Shown: piece after piece, positions 54,225 to 63,091 of the stretch
How positions within the stretch are numbered: the stretch's first letter is position 1
Layout: every line of letters begins with the position of its first letter
Origin: Burkholderia sp. PAMC 26561
GTDB taxonomy: Bacteria > Pseudomonadota > Gammaproteobacteria > Burkholderiales > Burkholderiaceae
Assembly (NCBI RefSeq): GCF_001557535.2
Contig: NZ_CP014307.1
Location: 806,001 to 870,000, forward strand
Reading direction: 5' to 3'
Length of the DNA: 64,000 nucleotides
Notes under the pieces: generated by a model
Told to the model about the DNA's origin: nothing
What the model saw: only the letters and a program-made list of their open reading frames with translations
Databases searched by the model: none
Position numbers and translations under genes: made by a program

Positions 54225-56723
54225 TCAGCCCGCCATGGTCACCATGCGGCGGATGCGGCTCGCCATGGATTCGAGCGTGAAGGGCTTGGTGATCATCTCC
54301 ATGCCGGTGTCGAGAAAGCCGTTGGCGCGCGTGGCCGACTCGGCGTAACCCGTCATGAACAGCACGCGGAGCGCGGGGCGAGTGGCCCGGGCGGCATCGG
54401 CAAGCTGGCGGCCGTTCAGCCCGGGCAAGCCGACATCGGTGACCAGCAGGTCAATACGCGCCGGCGAATTCAGTATCGCAAGTCCGGACGGTCCGTCGAC
54501 GGCCTCCAGCACCTCGTAATTCAGGTCGCGCAGGATCTCGCACACGAGCTCACGCACCGACGCATCGTCTTCAACCACCAGGATCACGTGGCCGCCGGCT
54601 GCGCGATGCGCTTCCGTCAGTTCCGTTGTCACCTCGGTCTTGCCCGCACCGCCGGTGAACCGCGGCAAATACAGCCGGATGGTCGTACCGGCATCGGGCG
54701 CGCTTTCGATGGTCGCGATTCCGCCCGATTGCTTGGCAAACCCGTACGCCATCGATAAACCCAGCCCCGTGCCCTGCCCGAGCGGCTTGGTCGTATAGAA
54801 CGGATCGAAGGCGCGCGCCTTGACGTCGTCGGGCATGCCGGCGCCCGTATCCGACGCCGATACCACCACGTACTGGCCCGGCGCGACATCGGGATGCGAC
54901 GTTGCGAACTCGGGCCCCAGCTCCACGTTGTCCGTCTCGAGCGTCAGGCGGCCGCCTTCGGGCATCGCGTCACGCGCGTTGATCGCGAAGTTCAGCACGG
55001 CGTTTTCGAGCTGATTTGCGTCGCAGCGCGTGAGCCAGAGTCTCGGATTGGGAATCACGCGCGTATCGATCGCCTCGCCCATCGTGCGCTTGAGCAGATC
55101 GTCGATGGAATGCAGCAACTCGTCCGCGTTCACCGGCTTCGGGTCGAGCGGCTGACGCCGCGAAAACGCCAGCAGACGATGCGTCAGCGATGCGGCGCGG
55201 TTCGCAGCGCCGGTTGCCATCGTGATGAAGCGGTCGATGTCGTCCGTCCGGCCGAGCTGGGTATAACGGCGGATCAGTTCGAGCGGACCGGTAATGCCTT
55301 GCAGCAGGTTGTTGAAATCGTGCGCGATACCGCCCGTCAGTTGCCCGAGCGCCTCCATCTTCTGCGCCTGACGCAAGGCCTCTTCGGTTTGCTGCAGCGC
55401 GTGCTGGGTTTCCTTTTCGCTGGTGACATCGCGGCCGTTGCCGTACAAGGTGTCGCCCTCGGGCGCCGCAACCCACGATACCCATCGGTAAGACCCATCC
55501 TTGTGACGGTTACGATTTTCAAACCGCACGATCCCCGAACGCGCGACGGATTGCAGCGCGGTTTCGGTGGCTTCCACGTCATCCGGATGAACGATTTCCG
55601 CGAACGACTTGCCGATCAGTTCGTCCTCGCGAAAACCCAGGATGTCGGTCCACGCGGGATTGACCGCGCGCAGCACGCCCGAACTGGTCGCCACGATAAA
55701 AAGATCGCGCGAATTGCGCCAGATGCTGTTGCGCTCGCGAGTGCGGGCATCGACTTCGGCCGCGAGCGAATCGTTCAGGCGGCGCAATTGCGTTTCGCTC
55801 ACGCGCAGGCGTTCTTCGAAACGCTTGTGGCCCGTGATGTCGTAGGTCACGCCAAGAAAACGCAGGCCGCCGCTGCTGTTGGCGATGGCTTCGCCGCGCC
55901 GTGCCATCCAGCGCTCTTCGCCATTGTCCGCGCGGCGGATGCGATATTCGAGGTAATCCAGCGCGCCCGTATGCATGTCCTGGTGCGCCGTCAGCACGCG
56001 TGCGCGGTCATCGGGATGCACGAGGTCCAGCAGCACGTCGAGATGGGTCTCATGGCGGGGCGTCAAACCCCACTGCCAGCAAAGTTCCTCCGATACCGCA
56101 ATACGCCCGCTGTCCGGAAACAGCTCGAAGGTACCAATTCCGCCGGCCTGCTGCGCGATCCGCAAACGCTCTTCGCTTTCCCGCAGCGCGCGGTCGCCAG
56201 CGTGCCGCTCGATTGCCAGCGCCGTCACGCTCGCCACTTGCGCAATGTCGTCCAGTTCTTCGGGCGACGGCTTTTTCGGCATCGAATAGTAATTGGCGAA
56301 GGTGCCGAGCACGCGGCCATCGGCGGCGCAAATGGGCATGGACCAGCACGCGCGCAATTCGAACTTCCGGGCGATATCGCGAAAAGCGGCCCAGACCGGG
56401 TCTGTATCGATGTCCTCGACAATCACCGGTTCCCCGCGAAACGCCGCGGCCCCGCACGATCCCATTAAAGGGCCGGTTTCGAGGCCGTCGACAATGCGGT
56501 TGTATTCGTCGGGCAAACTCGGCGCCGCGCCATGAACGAGGCGTTTTCCGGTGGCATCGACCAGCAGCACGGAGGCGCGCATGGGCTGCTCCGAGCGGTT
56601 TTCCACCCGATGGATCACGTGTTCGAGCACTTCGGCGAGCGGCATGCCGGCCACAACGCGTCCCAGTACCGCGCGCTCGAATTCAAGCTGGCTCAGCGTC
56701 GAGAACAGTGGGGGTTTTTGCAT
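54225..56723 (-). CDS. Cytoplasmic hybrid histidine kinase with GAF and PAS domains
   Basis: An 832-residue soluble kinase: GAF (residues about 35-175), PAS (about 190-315, with PAC region YRIRRADNGEERW), second PAS (about 330-455, RFENRNRHKDGSYRW), HisKA with His468 (GGIAHDFNNLLQG), HATPase_c (NFAINARDAMPEGG, GTGLGLSMAYGFA) and receiver with Asp763 (VTDVGLPGL). No TM segment, so it senses an intracellular signal such as redox, light or small molecules. AGGA precedes the ATG. It has no adjacent partner and is separated by 214 bp from the AI-2E-type gene. Confidence 0.93.
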   Translation of the reverse strand: MQKPPLFSTLSQLEFERAVLGRVVAGMPLAEVLEHVIHRVENRSEQPMRASVLLVDATGKRLVHGAAPSLPDEYNRIVDGLETGPLMGSCGAAAFRGEPVIVEDIDTDPVWAAFRDIARKFELRACWSMPICAADGRVLGTFANYYSMPKKPSPEELDDIAQVASVTALAIERHAGDRALRESEERLRIAQQAGGIGTFELFPDSGRIAVSEELCWQWGLTPRHETHLDVLLDLVHPDDRARVLTAHQDMHTGALDYLEYRIRRADNGEERWMARRGEAIANSSGGLRFLGVTYDITGHKRFEERLRVSETQLRRLNDSLAAEVDARTRERNSIWRNSRDLFIVATSSGVLRAVNPAWTDILGFREDELIGKSFAEIVHPDDVEATETALQSVARSGIVRFENRNRHKDGSYRWVSWVAAPEGDTLYGNGRDVTSEKETQHALQQTEEALRQAQKMEALGQLTGGIAHDFNNLLQGITGPLELIRRYTQLGRTDDIDRFITMATGAANRAASLTHRLLAFSRRQPLDPKPVNADELLHSIDDLLKRTMGEAIDTRVIPNPRLWLTRCDANQLENAVLNFAINARDAMPEGGRLTLETDNVELGPEFATSHPDVAPGQYVVVSASDTGAGMPDDVKARAFDPFYTTKPLGQGTGLGLSMAYGFAKQSGGIATIESAPDAGTTIRLYLPRFTGGAGKTEVTTELTEAHRAAGGHVILVVEDDASVRELVCEILRDLNYEVLEAVDGPSGLAILNSPARIDLLVTDVGLPGLNGRQLADAARATRPALRVLFMTGYAESATRANGFLDTGMEMITKPFTLESMASRIRRMVTMAG

Positions 56724-56990
56724 GGTCCTAAGCAAAAGCCGGTAGGTCGCAGGTGGCGTAATGCACGACAAAACATACAGACTTTACGCACAACGCGACG
56801 GAATGTTCCAAATCTTAGCATCCGGGTCACACGTGCCACGGATTAGCTACCCGGATGAACAATTTGTGTACACCCATGCTGCGTCGGCTATTGGCCTGAT
56901 CGCAATTATGTTTTTGGCACTCGGGCATGCATTGTGCGAGATTTCACGTGGTGAGCAGCACGCATTTTTCTCGGATTCCATTGGATTGAT

Positions 56991-57173
56991 ATGGCAGTTG
57001 AATCGCCCTGCATCAGCATCTGCAAGTTCGACAGCAAAACCGGCCTGTGCATTGGCTGCTTGCGCACGAAGGACGAGTGCAAGAAGTGGAAGAAGCTGAA
57101 GAACAAGGCCCGGACAAAAATCATCGACGACAGGCCCAAGCGCGAAGAGAAGTTGAAGAAGGCGCGCAAATAA
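56991..57173 (+). CDS. DUF1289 small cysteine protein
   Basis: A 60-residue protein with the DUF1289 pattern SPCISICKFDSKTGLCIGC, whose cysteines (Cys7, Cys11, Cys20, Cys23) are expected to bind Fe-S or zinc. It ends in a Lys/Arg-rich tail. Function is unknown. The ATG has only a weak ribosome site (GGAT). It lies 267 bp from the divergent kinase start. Confidence 0.88.
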   Translation: MAVESPCISICKFDSKTGLCIGCLRTKDECKKWKKLKNKARTKIIDDRPKREEKLKKARK

Positions 57174-57276
57174 GGTCGCAAGTTTCGCCAAGCAGACTTA
57201 CCCATAAAAACGCGTGACGGCTTAACGCGAATCCAATAAATCACGGACACGAAAACCCAACAAAGGGAGTTCAGTC

Positions 57277-57615
57277 ATGGTTAATCACGTTAAGTTGAAC
57301 CGCATTTTGACGGTAGTCGCCGCGGCGCTTGTGACCTCGTTCGCCGCGCAAGGAGCCGTGGCGCAAACCACGGGCATGAATCACGGACAGAGCCCGAACG
57401 ACGACATGAGCGCACCGGCGAATAATCCTCGTCTGATGCCGAATGCGCCGCTCGGGAGCGAATATCCCAGTCACGGCAATGTGCAGGCCGGAGAGATGAA
57501 CCTGAATCCGACCGATCCGCGCGCTCAGCTGGTCAACGGTTTGCCCAATAACACGCAAAGCGGCGGTTATGGCTCGCCGCTCGCGGGCAACAAGGCGAAC
57601 GTGCCGCAGAATTGA
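57277..57615 (+). CDS. Exported hypothetical protein, 112 residues
   Basis: A signal peptide covers residues 1-29 (cleavage near AVAQT). The mature part is low-complexity and rich in Asn, Pro and Gly (TGMNHGQSPNDDMSAPANNP, PLGSEYPSHGNVQ) and lacks recognisable domains. Proteins of this kind are common as small periplasmic proteins in Burkholderiaceae. AAGGGAG lies 9 bases before the ATG. Function unknown. Confidence 0.8.
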   Translation: MVNHVKLNRILTVVAAALVTSFAAQGAVAQTTGMNHGQSPNDDMSAPANNPRLMPNAPLGSEYPSHGNVQAGEMNLNPTDPRAQLVNGLPNNTQSGGYGSPLAGNKANVPQN

Positions 57616-57719
57616 GTTGCTGAAGCGAGGCTGTGCGGTGGATGGCTTGCGGCGGTTCGCGCGAATGCGCTCAATGTCGCCAAAACCGATTTCGCGCACG
57701 CCTCGCCTCCCTGCAGGCA

Positions 57720-58253
57720 TCAGTCATCGGGCGTTTTGTACGGCAACGGTAGCCTGGAAGGCGTGGTCGTGGTGTTGTCGATAACCCGATCCACGTCCGC
57801 TGTCTTTTCCAGCTCGGACAGAAACTTGGCGGTATCGAATTGCTTCGATACACACCCTTGCACATAGATAAATCGCCGCTGCAGCGTGAGCCATAGCGTC
57901 GAATTTTCACGCCAGTGCACGGTCGCGTTGATTGCGTTCAGACGCCGTTGCACGGCTTCGGCAATCTCGCCATCGTATCGATACGCATTGGACAAGCGGC
58001 ATCGCCCCTCCACCCAGCAACTATTGCCGCGCTCGATGCGGTAATGGGCATCGTCGAGCCATTCCTGGTCGGTCTGCAACGGACCCAAAGGCGCGGGGCA
58101 ATGCGCAACAGCCGTAGATATCTGAAAGAACGGATCGTTACCGTGATTCGTGCGCGCACCCGCTGCGATCGCATTAGAGCCCGCAATTGGACTCGCGAAC
58201 GCAAACAGAGTGCAACACATGGCGGACCGGATCAGTGCGTTTGATGGGTTCAT
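57720..58253 (-). CDS. Exported protein with BON-like C-terminal region
   Basis: A 177-residue secreted protein with a signal peptide (MNPSNALIRSAMCCTLFAF...IAAGA; the cleavage site is after about residue 30). The central part has several cysteines (HCPAPLG, NSCWVEGRCRLSNAY). The C-terminal half (EIAEAVQRRLNAINATVHW, QRRFIYVQGCVSKQFDTAKF) resembles a BON phospholipid-binding domain. Assigned by pattern only. It is divergent from the MipA-family gene. An earlier start would disrupt the signal peptide. Confidence 0.72.
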   Translation of the reverse strand: MNPSNALIRSAMCCTLFAFASPIAGSNAIAAGARTNHGNDPFFQISTAVAHCPAPLGPLQTDQEWLDDAHYRIERGNSCWVEGRCRLSNAYRYDGEIAEAVQRRLNAINATVHWRENSTLWLTLQRRFIYVQGCVSKQFDTAKFLSELEKTADVDRVIDNTTTTPSRLPLPYKTPDD

Positions 58254-58423
58254 CGGCGTGGGATCGAGACGGCGATATCGCAAGAATACGCGCGTGAGCA
58301 AGCTTCGCTGGAACACTCCCCGACACGCGAGCACAAACCCGCACAATTCCCCGCAGATTCAAGACAGACGCGGGAGAGCCGCCTACCTACACTGCGGCTT
58401 CCTCTCCCTCGAACGCTCCCACT

Positions 58424-59200
58424 GTGCGCAAACGTCTGTCTCACCTTTGTCTTTCGACGCTCGGCCTGACCGGTGTCTCACTGGCGCACGCCGAGAACAT
58501 CTATATGTTTTCGCTCGTGACCGGCATCGCACCGCGATATGAGGGTAGCCGCGATTATCGGCCGGTCGTCGCGCCGGTTATCGCCGCCCAGTTCGACAAC
58601 GGCTTTTTTCTTAGCCCCATGGAAGGCGCCGGCTACAAGAAGGAATTTGCGAACGGCTTGTTTGTATCGACGGCGCTCGATTACGACTTCGGCCGCAGCG
58701 ACAGCAATCGCGCCGACCTGCCCGGCTCTAATTACCTCAAGGGCATGGGCCGCATTCCGGGCTCGCTGATGCTCTCTGTGCAGGCGGGCGCGCATGTGTT
58801 CGGTACATCGACCATCAGCATGACGCTCGACCAACCGCTCACACATACCGGCCGCGGCTTGAGCGGTCACGTCGCCATGACCGTGCCGGTTCTGCAAACG
58901 CCCACGAATCAAGTCGATATCACCGGCTCCATCCACGCGGGCACCGGGCGTTATGCGCAAACCTTCTTCGGCGTTACCGACGCACAAGCGGCCAATAGCA
59001 ACTTCCGGCCTTATTCGGTGAAAGGCGGTATCGACAGCGCGAAGGTTTCGGTTGGCTGGACCGCCACCGTCTTCTCCCCACGATGGTCCGTGCACACCGA
59101 AGCTGGCGCAAGCCGTCTTATCGGCAATTCCGGCGACAGCCCGATCGTGCAGAAGAAGGTCAATTACTTCGCGATATCGGCGCTGACCTACCGCTATTGA
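58424..59200 (+). CDS. MipA/OmpV-family outer-membrane protein
   Basis: A 258-residue beta-barrel of the MipA/OmpV family with a GTG start. A signal peptide ends near residue 23 (SLAHAEN). Signature pieces are GIAPRYEGSRDYRPVVAPVI and GYKKEFANGLFVSTALDYDF, and the C-terminus ends in an aromatic (TYRY) as outer-membrane proteins do. MipA proteins act as murein-hydrolase scaffolds or small porins. There is no good SD, so the exact start is tentative. Confidence 0.88.
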   Translation: MRKRLSHLCLSTLGLTGVSLAHAENIYMFSLVTGIAPRYEGSRDYRPVVAPVIAAQFDNGFFLSPMEGAGYKKEFANGLFVSTALDYDFGRSDSNRADLPGSNYLKGMGRIPGSLMLSVQAGAHVFGTSTISMTLDQPLTHTGRGLSGHVAMTVPVLQTPTNQVDITGSIHAGTGRYAQTFFGVTDAQAANSNFRPYSVKGGIDSAKVSVGWTATVFSPRWSVHTEAGASRLIGNSGDSPIVQKKVNYFAISALTYRY

Positions 59201-59259
59201 TCCCCCCTCGTTCCCGTCGATCCTTTACGACCCTGTCCTGTTACCGAACGGAGCACACA

Positions 59260-60456
59260 ATGTTCGCATGGCAAACCCCTCTCAACTACGCCTCCTATGC
59301 TTCCCGCTCCTGGCCTGAACGCCCGGCGCCTCACAGACAGGCACGTCCGGCCGGTGTGGCCAGTCTTGTACTCGCGGGGGCGACGGGTTTTATCGGCGGG
59401 AATGTGCTGGTTTCGCTGGTCAACGGCGGCTTGCTGGACCGCGTGGTGTGTCTCGTGCGTGCCGCCGACATCAGCGAGGCGATCGCGCGGCTACGCGCTT
59501 CAGCCGCGCGGTGCGGCTTGCCTCGCGTACAAGCGGAGCGTTTGAGCGCGGCGAACGTGATCGTGGGCGAACTGGGCGGCGAGTTCTGCGGCGCCGATCT
59601 CGCGCGTCTTCGCGACGCATCTCATGTGATCAACTGCGCCGCAATGGCATCGTTCTCGAGCAACCCGCAAGTGCTCGATATCAACGTGCGCGACACGTTG
59701 CGCTTTGCATCGCGTTTCGATGGAAGCGCCGCGCTGCAACGCTTCCTGCACGTCAGCACCGCAATGGCATGCGGCACGCAATGCGGCGGCAACGTGCGGG
59801 AGTCGGCGTTTTCGCAGGCGGACGCGGGACATCTCGTGCCCTACACGCAAAGCAAGCGGGACGCCGAACATCTGCTGCGCAGCAACTTTCCGCGCCTGCC
59901 GCTGGTGGTCGCGCGGCCATCGATCGTGGTGGGGCATACCGTGCTGGGGACACTGCCGTCGGCGAGCATTTTCTGGGTGATGCGCGTGGTGCATGGCGCG
60001 CGCCGTTTCACCGCACGCGCCATGAGCCGGCTCGATGTCGTCTCCGGCGACGATTGCGCACGCGCGCTGATGCTGCTTGCCGTGAAGCCGAATCTGGCGT
60101 TCGACCTGTACCACGTGTCGGCGGGAACGGAAGCGCCGACTATCGGCAAGATCCTGATCGCGATGGACGAAGCCACCGGCATTCACGGCCGCCGCTACAC
60201 CATTTGCGGCGAGCGCGATTTTCGCAAGATGGCGCGTGACGTCGTCGGCCGCGAGAACTCGGCGAGCGGCCGGCTGATCGAACACGCGCTGCGGCTGTAT
60301 GCCGGCTTTGCCGCGCTCGATTACACCTTCGACAACCATCGTCTGCGCGATGAAATCGGCTTCGAGCCATTGCCGTTCACCGACTATGTCAGCGAATGCG
60401 TGCGTACATCGCGGGGCGTGGGCATTGTCGAGCAGATGCGCTGGGACTTCAAATAA
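59260..60456 (+). CDS. NAD(P)-dependent thioester-reductase-like protein
   Basis: A 398-residue extended SDR of the male-sterility/NAD_binding_4 type, as found in fatty acyl-CoA reductases and terminal reductase domains. The cofactor motif GATGFIGGNVL is near residue 40, VINCAAMASFSSNP near 127, LHVSTAMACG near 167 and the catalytic Tyr-Lys is YTQSK near 203. The substrate is unknown; the first 35 residues (WQTPLNYASYASRSWPERP) are an unusual N-terminal extension. CGGAG precedes the ATG. Confidence 0.78.
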   Translation: MFAWQTPLNYASYASRSWPERPAPHRQARPAGVASLVLAGATGFIGGNVLVSLVNGGLLDRVVCLVRAADISEAIARLRASAARCGLPRVQAERLSAANVIVGELGGEFCGADLARLRDASHVINCAAMASFSSNPQVLDINVRDTLRFASRFDGSAALQRFLHVSTAMACGTQCGGNVRESAFSQADAGHLVPYTQSKRDAEHLLRSNFPRLPLVVARPSIVVGHTVLGTLPSASIFWVMRVVHGARRFTARAMSRLDVVSGDDCARALMLLAVKPNLAFDLYHVSAGTEAPTIGKILIAMDEATGIHGRRYTICGERDFRKMARDVVGRENSASGRLIEHALRLYAGFAALDYTFDNHRLRDEIGFEPLPFTDYVSECVRTSRGVGIVEQMRWDFK

Positions 60457-60606
60457 ACGGTTCGCGCGGGACTGCGCCGCAATGACAGCTTCCTGCATGA
60501 CCCGGCATGTGGAAGTGCTCCATGTAAGGACAACCATTCAAGCATGCTTGAGGTTACACGCATAGAATCGAATCACGTTCTTCGATACCAACCTCAAGGT
60601 GCTCCC

Positions 60607-61347
60607 ATGACGCGTAAAAGTGCGATCGTAATTGGCGTAGGCGCGGAACTCGGCCTGGGTGCCGCGCTCTGCAAACTGATTGCGCAGCAGGATTATCACG
60701 TGTTTGTCGCGGGCCGTTCGCTTGAAAAGCTCGACACCGTCGTGCGCGCGATTACGGTGAACGGGCATCACGCCGAGTCAGTCGTAACCGATGCAACATC
60801 GGAACCCGACGTCCTCAATCTCTTCGATAAAGCCATGGCGTCCCGCGAAGGAATTGAACCGCCGTCGCTCGTCATCTATAACGTCGGCAATAACAGGCGT
60901 GTCGACTTTTGCGATTTGAGCCTGGACGATTTCGAAAGCTTCATGCGCACCGGACCCGTGGGCGCATTCCTCGTGGGCCGGGAAGCGGCGCGCAGACTCG
61001 TACCGCTGGGACGCGGCACGGTGATCTTCACGGGTGCTTCAGCGAGCCTTCGCGGCAAGCCTGGCTTCGCTCACTTCTCGGCATCGAAAGCGGGCGTGCG
61101 CATGATCGCCCAAAGCATGGCGCGCGAATTCGGGCCGCTTGGATTGCACGTCGCGCATGTGGTGGTGGATGGGGGTATCGACGGTGAAAGGCTCAGGACT
61201 TCGCGTCCGCAAGCCGTTGCCGAACGTGGCGAGAATGGCTTGCTCAACGTCGATGCAATCGCCGAAACGTTCTGGGCCATTCACGCGCAACATCCGTCGG
61301 CATGGACGCAAGAAATCGATTTGCGGCCGTTCAAGGAATCGTTCTAG
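60607..61347 (+). CDS. SDR-family protein with Phe in place of the catalytic Tyr
   Basis: A 246-residue SDR. The cofactor loop is GVGAELGLGAALC near residue 10 and VYNVGNN stands in the NNAG position. The active site reads HFSASKAGVRM, so Tyr of YxxxK is replaced by Phe with the Lys kept. A known divergent SDR group shows this with a HVAHVVVDGxIDG segment, which is present here (HVAHVVVDGGIDG). It may use a different chemistry or be a non-catalytic binder. It follows the thioester-reductase-like gene by 150 bp; the two may be functionally linked, but there is no overlap. Confidence 0.82.
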   Translation: MTRKSAIVIGVGAELGLGAALCKLIAQQDYHVFVAGRSLEKLDTVVRAITVNGHHAESVVTDATSEPDVLNLFDKAMASREGIEPPSLVIYNVGNNRRVDFCDLSLDDFESFMRTGPVGAFLVGREAARRLVPLGRGTVIFTGASASLRGKPGFAHFSASKAGVRMIAQSMAREFGPLGLHVAHVVVDGGIDGERLRTSRPQAVAERGENGLLNVDAIAETFWAIHAQHPSAWTQEIDLRPFKESF

Positions 61348-61422
61348 TCTCCGGGGCTGATCGCACATCATCAATTGCGGTCAGTTCCCGAACAAGCTCA
61401 CCTCGTAGCTGGCCGAGCGCGG

Positions 61423-62624
61423 TTATTTCAACAGCAAGCGCGTTCGGATAAAGCCAGGCTCTTTCGAAAGCGCCTGGATCAATCCATTCGATGGCGCGCG
61501 GTCCAGATCCGTGACCACATATCCCGTTTCGCCCTGCGTTTGCAAATGCTGCGCGACAATATTGGCGCCCTCCGCCGCAAGCTTTGTGTTGAGCGTGGCG
61601 AGCGCGCCCGGCGCATTGCCGTGAACGTTGAGCAAACGCGCGGCTGCGTCGAGCGGTCCCGGATTCACGTGCGGGAAGTTGACGGCCCCGACCGTGTCGC
61701 CCGTGGTCAGAAACGAAATCAGCTTGGTCGCGACCTCCGTGCCGATATTCTCCTGCGCCTCCTCCGTGCTGCCGCCAACGTGCGGCGTGAGGATCACATT
61801 CGGCAAGCCCTGAAGCACGCTTTTGAATTCATCGGCGTTTGTTTTCGGCTCTTCCGGGAATACATCGATCGCCGCACCGCCCAGCCGCTTCGCGTTCAAC
61901 GCTTGCGCGAGCGCTTCGATATCGACGACCGATCCGCGCGACGCGTTGATCAGGATTGCGCCGGGTTTGAAGCAGGCGATCGTCTCTGCATCGATCATGC
62001 AGTTGGTTTGCGCGGTCGCCGGCACATGGAGTGTGACGACGTCGGCTTGCGATACGGCGTCGGCCAACGATTGCGATGCACGCGCCGAGCCCAGCGACAA
62101 ACGCGCCTGCACATCGTAATAAACCACGCGCATTCCCATGGCTTCGGCAAGCACGCCAACCTGCGAGCCGATGTTGCCGTAACCCACGATCGCGATCGTC
62201 TTGCCGCGCGTTTCGAACGACCCGCTTGCGCCCTTCGCCCACTTGCCCGCATGCGCCTGTACGCTTTTTCCGGCACGCGGCGCAATAGCAGAATGGCTTC
62301 TGCAATAACCAGTTCCGCCACCGAACGCGTGTTCGAAAACGGCGCGTTGAACACCGGAATGCCTGCTTGTGCAGCGGCGTTCAGATCGACTTGCGACGTA
62401 CCGATGCAAAAGCAGCCAATCGCAAGCAGATGACGCGCGGCATCGATTTCATCGCGCCGGAGATGCGTCGCCGATCGAATCCCGACAAGGTTGTGCGCCT
62501 GGAGCGCGCTCAGCAGCTCTGCGCCAGCAAGCGCGCCTGCGCGCCGCTCGACCTCGAGCTTTGACTCGCTGAAACGGGCAACCGCGGTGTCGTGGATATT
62601 TTCGAGTAGAAGTACAGAGGTCAT
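61423..62624 (-). pseudogene. serA: D-3-phosphoglycerate dehydrogenase (serA) with a frameshift
   Basis: The N-terminal frame (from ATG 62624, MTSVLLLENIHDTAVARFSE...) carries the substrate-binding part and reads to ...LLLRRVPEKAY, then shifts out. The next frame resumes with HAGKWAKGASGSFETRGKT, then the NAD motif GYGNIGSQVG and a C-terminal ACT domain (NVHGNAPGALATLNTKL). The two frames join cleanly at a five-T tract at 62265-62269 on the plus strand, so one lost base explains it. Restored, the protein would be 400 residues, close to SerA. A homopolymer sequencing error must be excluded. If real, another serA is needed for serine synthesis. Confidence 0.9.
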
Positions 62625-63091
62625 GGAACGCTTTTGAGTCGGTGACCTGGGCGTTGTGGGCCCAGCAAGTGGCAAGAGTAGGCAAGGGCGCGCAAGTGGT
62701 GTCCCCGAACAAGTCGACGCCAAGCAATCGACGTCGTGTTCGATGTTACCGCTTGCAGCGCCCTAGCATTCGCCACCCTACTCGTGATATGGCCTTTATT
62801 TCAAGGCTTCCGGAATACTTTGTTTGGCGATTCCTTGACTGATTGTTTTCTTGGGAAAACAATCAGTTCGTTTGAAACGTCCCAATACTGTCGGGTATCG
62901 CACTAAACTGGGTTCTCACGCCACCAGAGGGAACCGTCAAAGCCATTACTCAGATTCGACCTTGTTGAAGGTCGCAGCAAGCAGGAAATCACGACCTTGC
63001 TCGATGCTGCGCTTCGTACGTCACCGGCGAGTTTTGAAGCCACACGGTATGCTAATAACGTAGGTTTTCTTACGTAACCGCCCCAGGATCC
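62625..63091. other. Intergenic region before the AraC gene
   Basis: About 470 bases with no supported gene. It contains two hairpins (62838-62867 and 62957-62974) and a start-less frame at about 62943-63067 reading RFDLVEGRSKQEITTLLDA, a motif reminiscent of ISL3-type transposases. No terminal repeats are visible. Confidence 0.45.
62838..62867. repeat. Perfect 13-bp hairpin
   Basis: ACTGATTGTTTTC and GAAAACAATCAGT pair perfectly around loop TTGG. There is no following T-run, so it is not a classical terminator for either neighbour. Possible end of an old mobile element or a regulatory structure. Confidence 0.55.

Noticed and set aside
56914..56930. Possible sigma-54 promoter TTGGCACTCGGGCATGC before the DUF1289 gene
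   Set aside because: GG and GC are 11 bases apart, but sigma-54 needs 10; no activator is adjacent.
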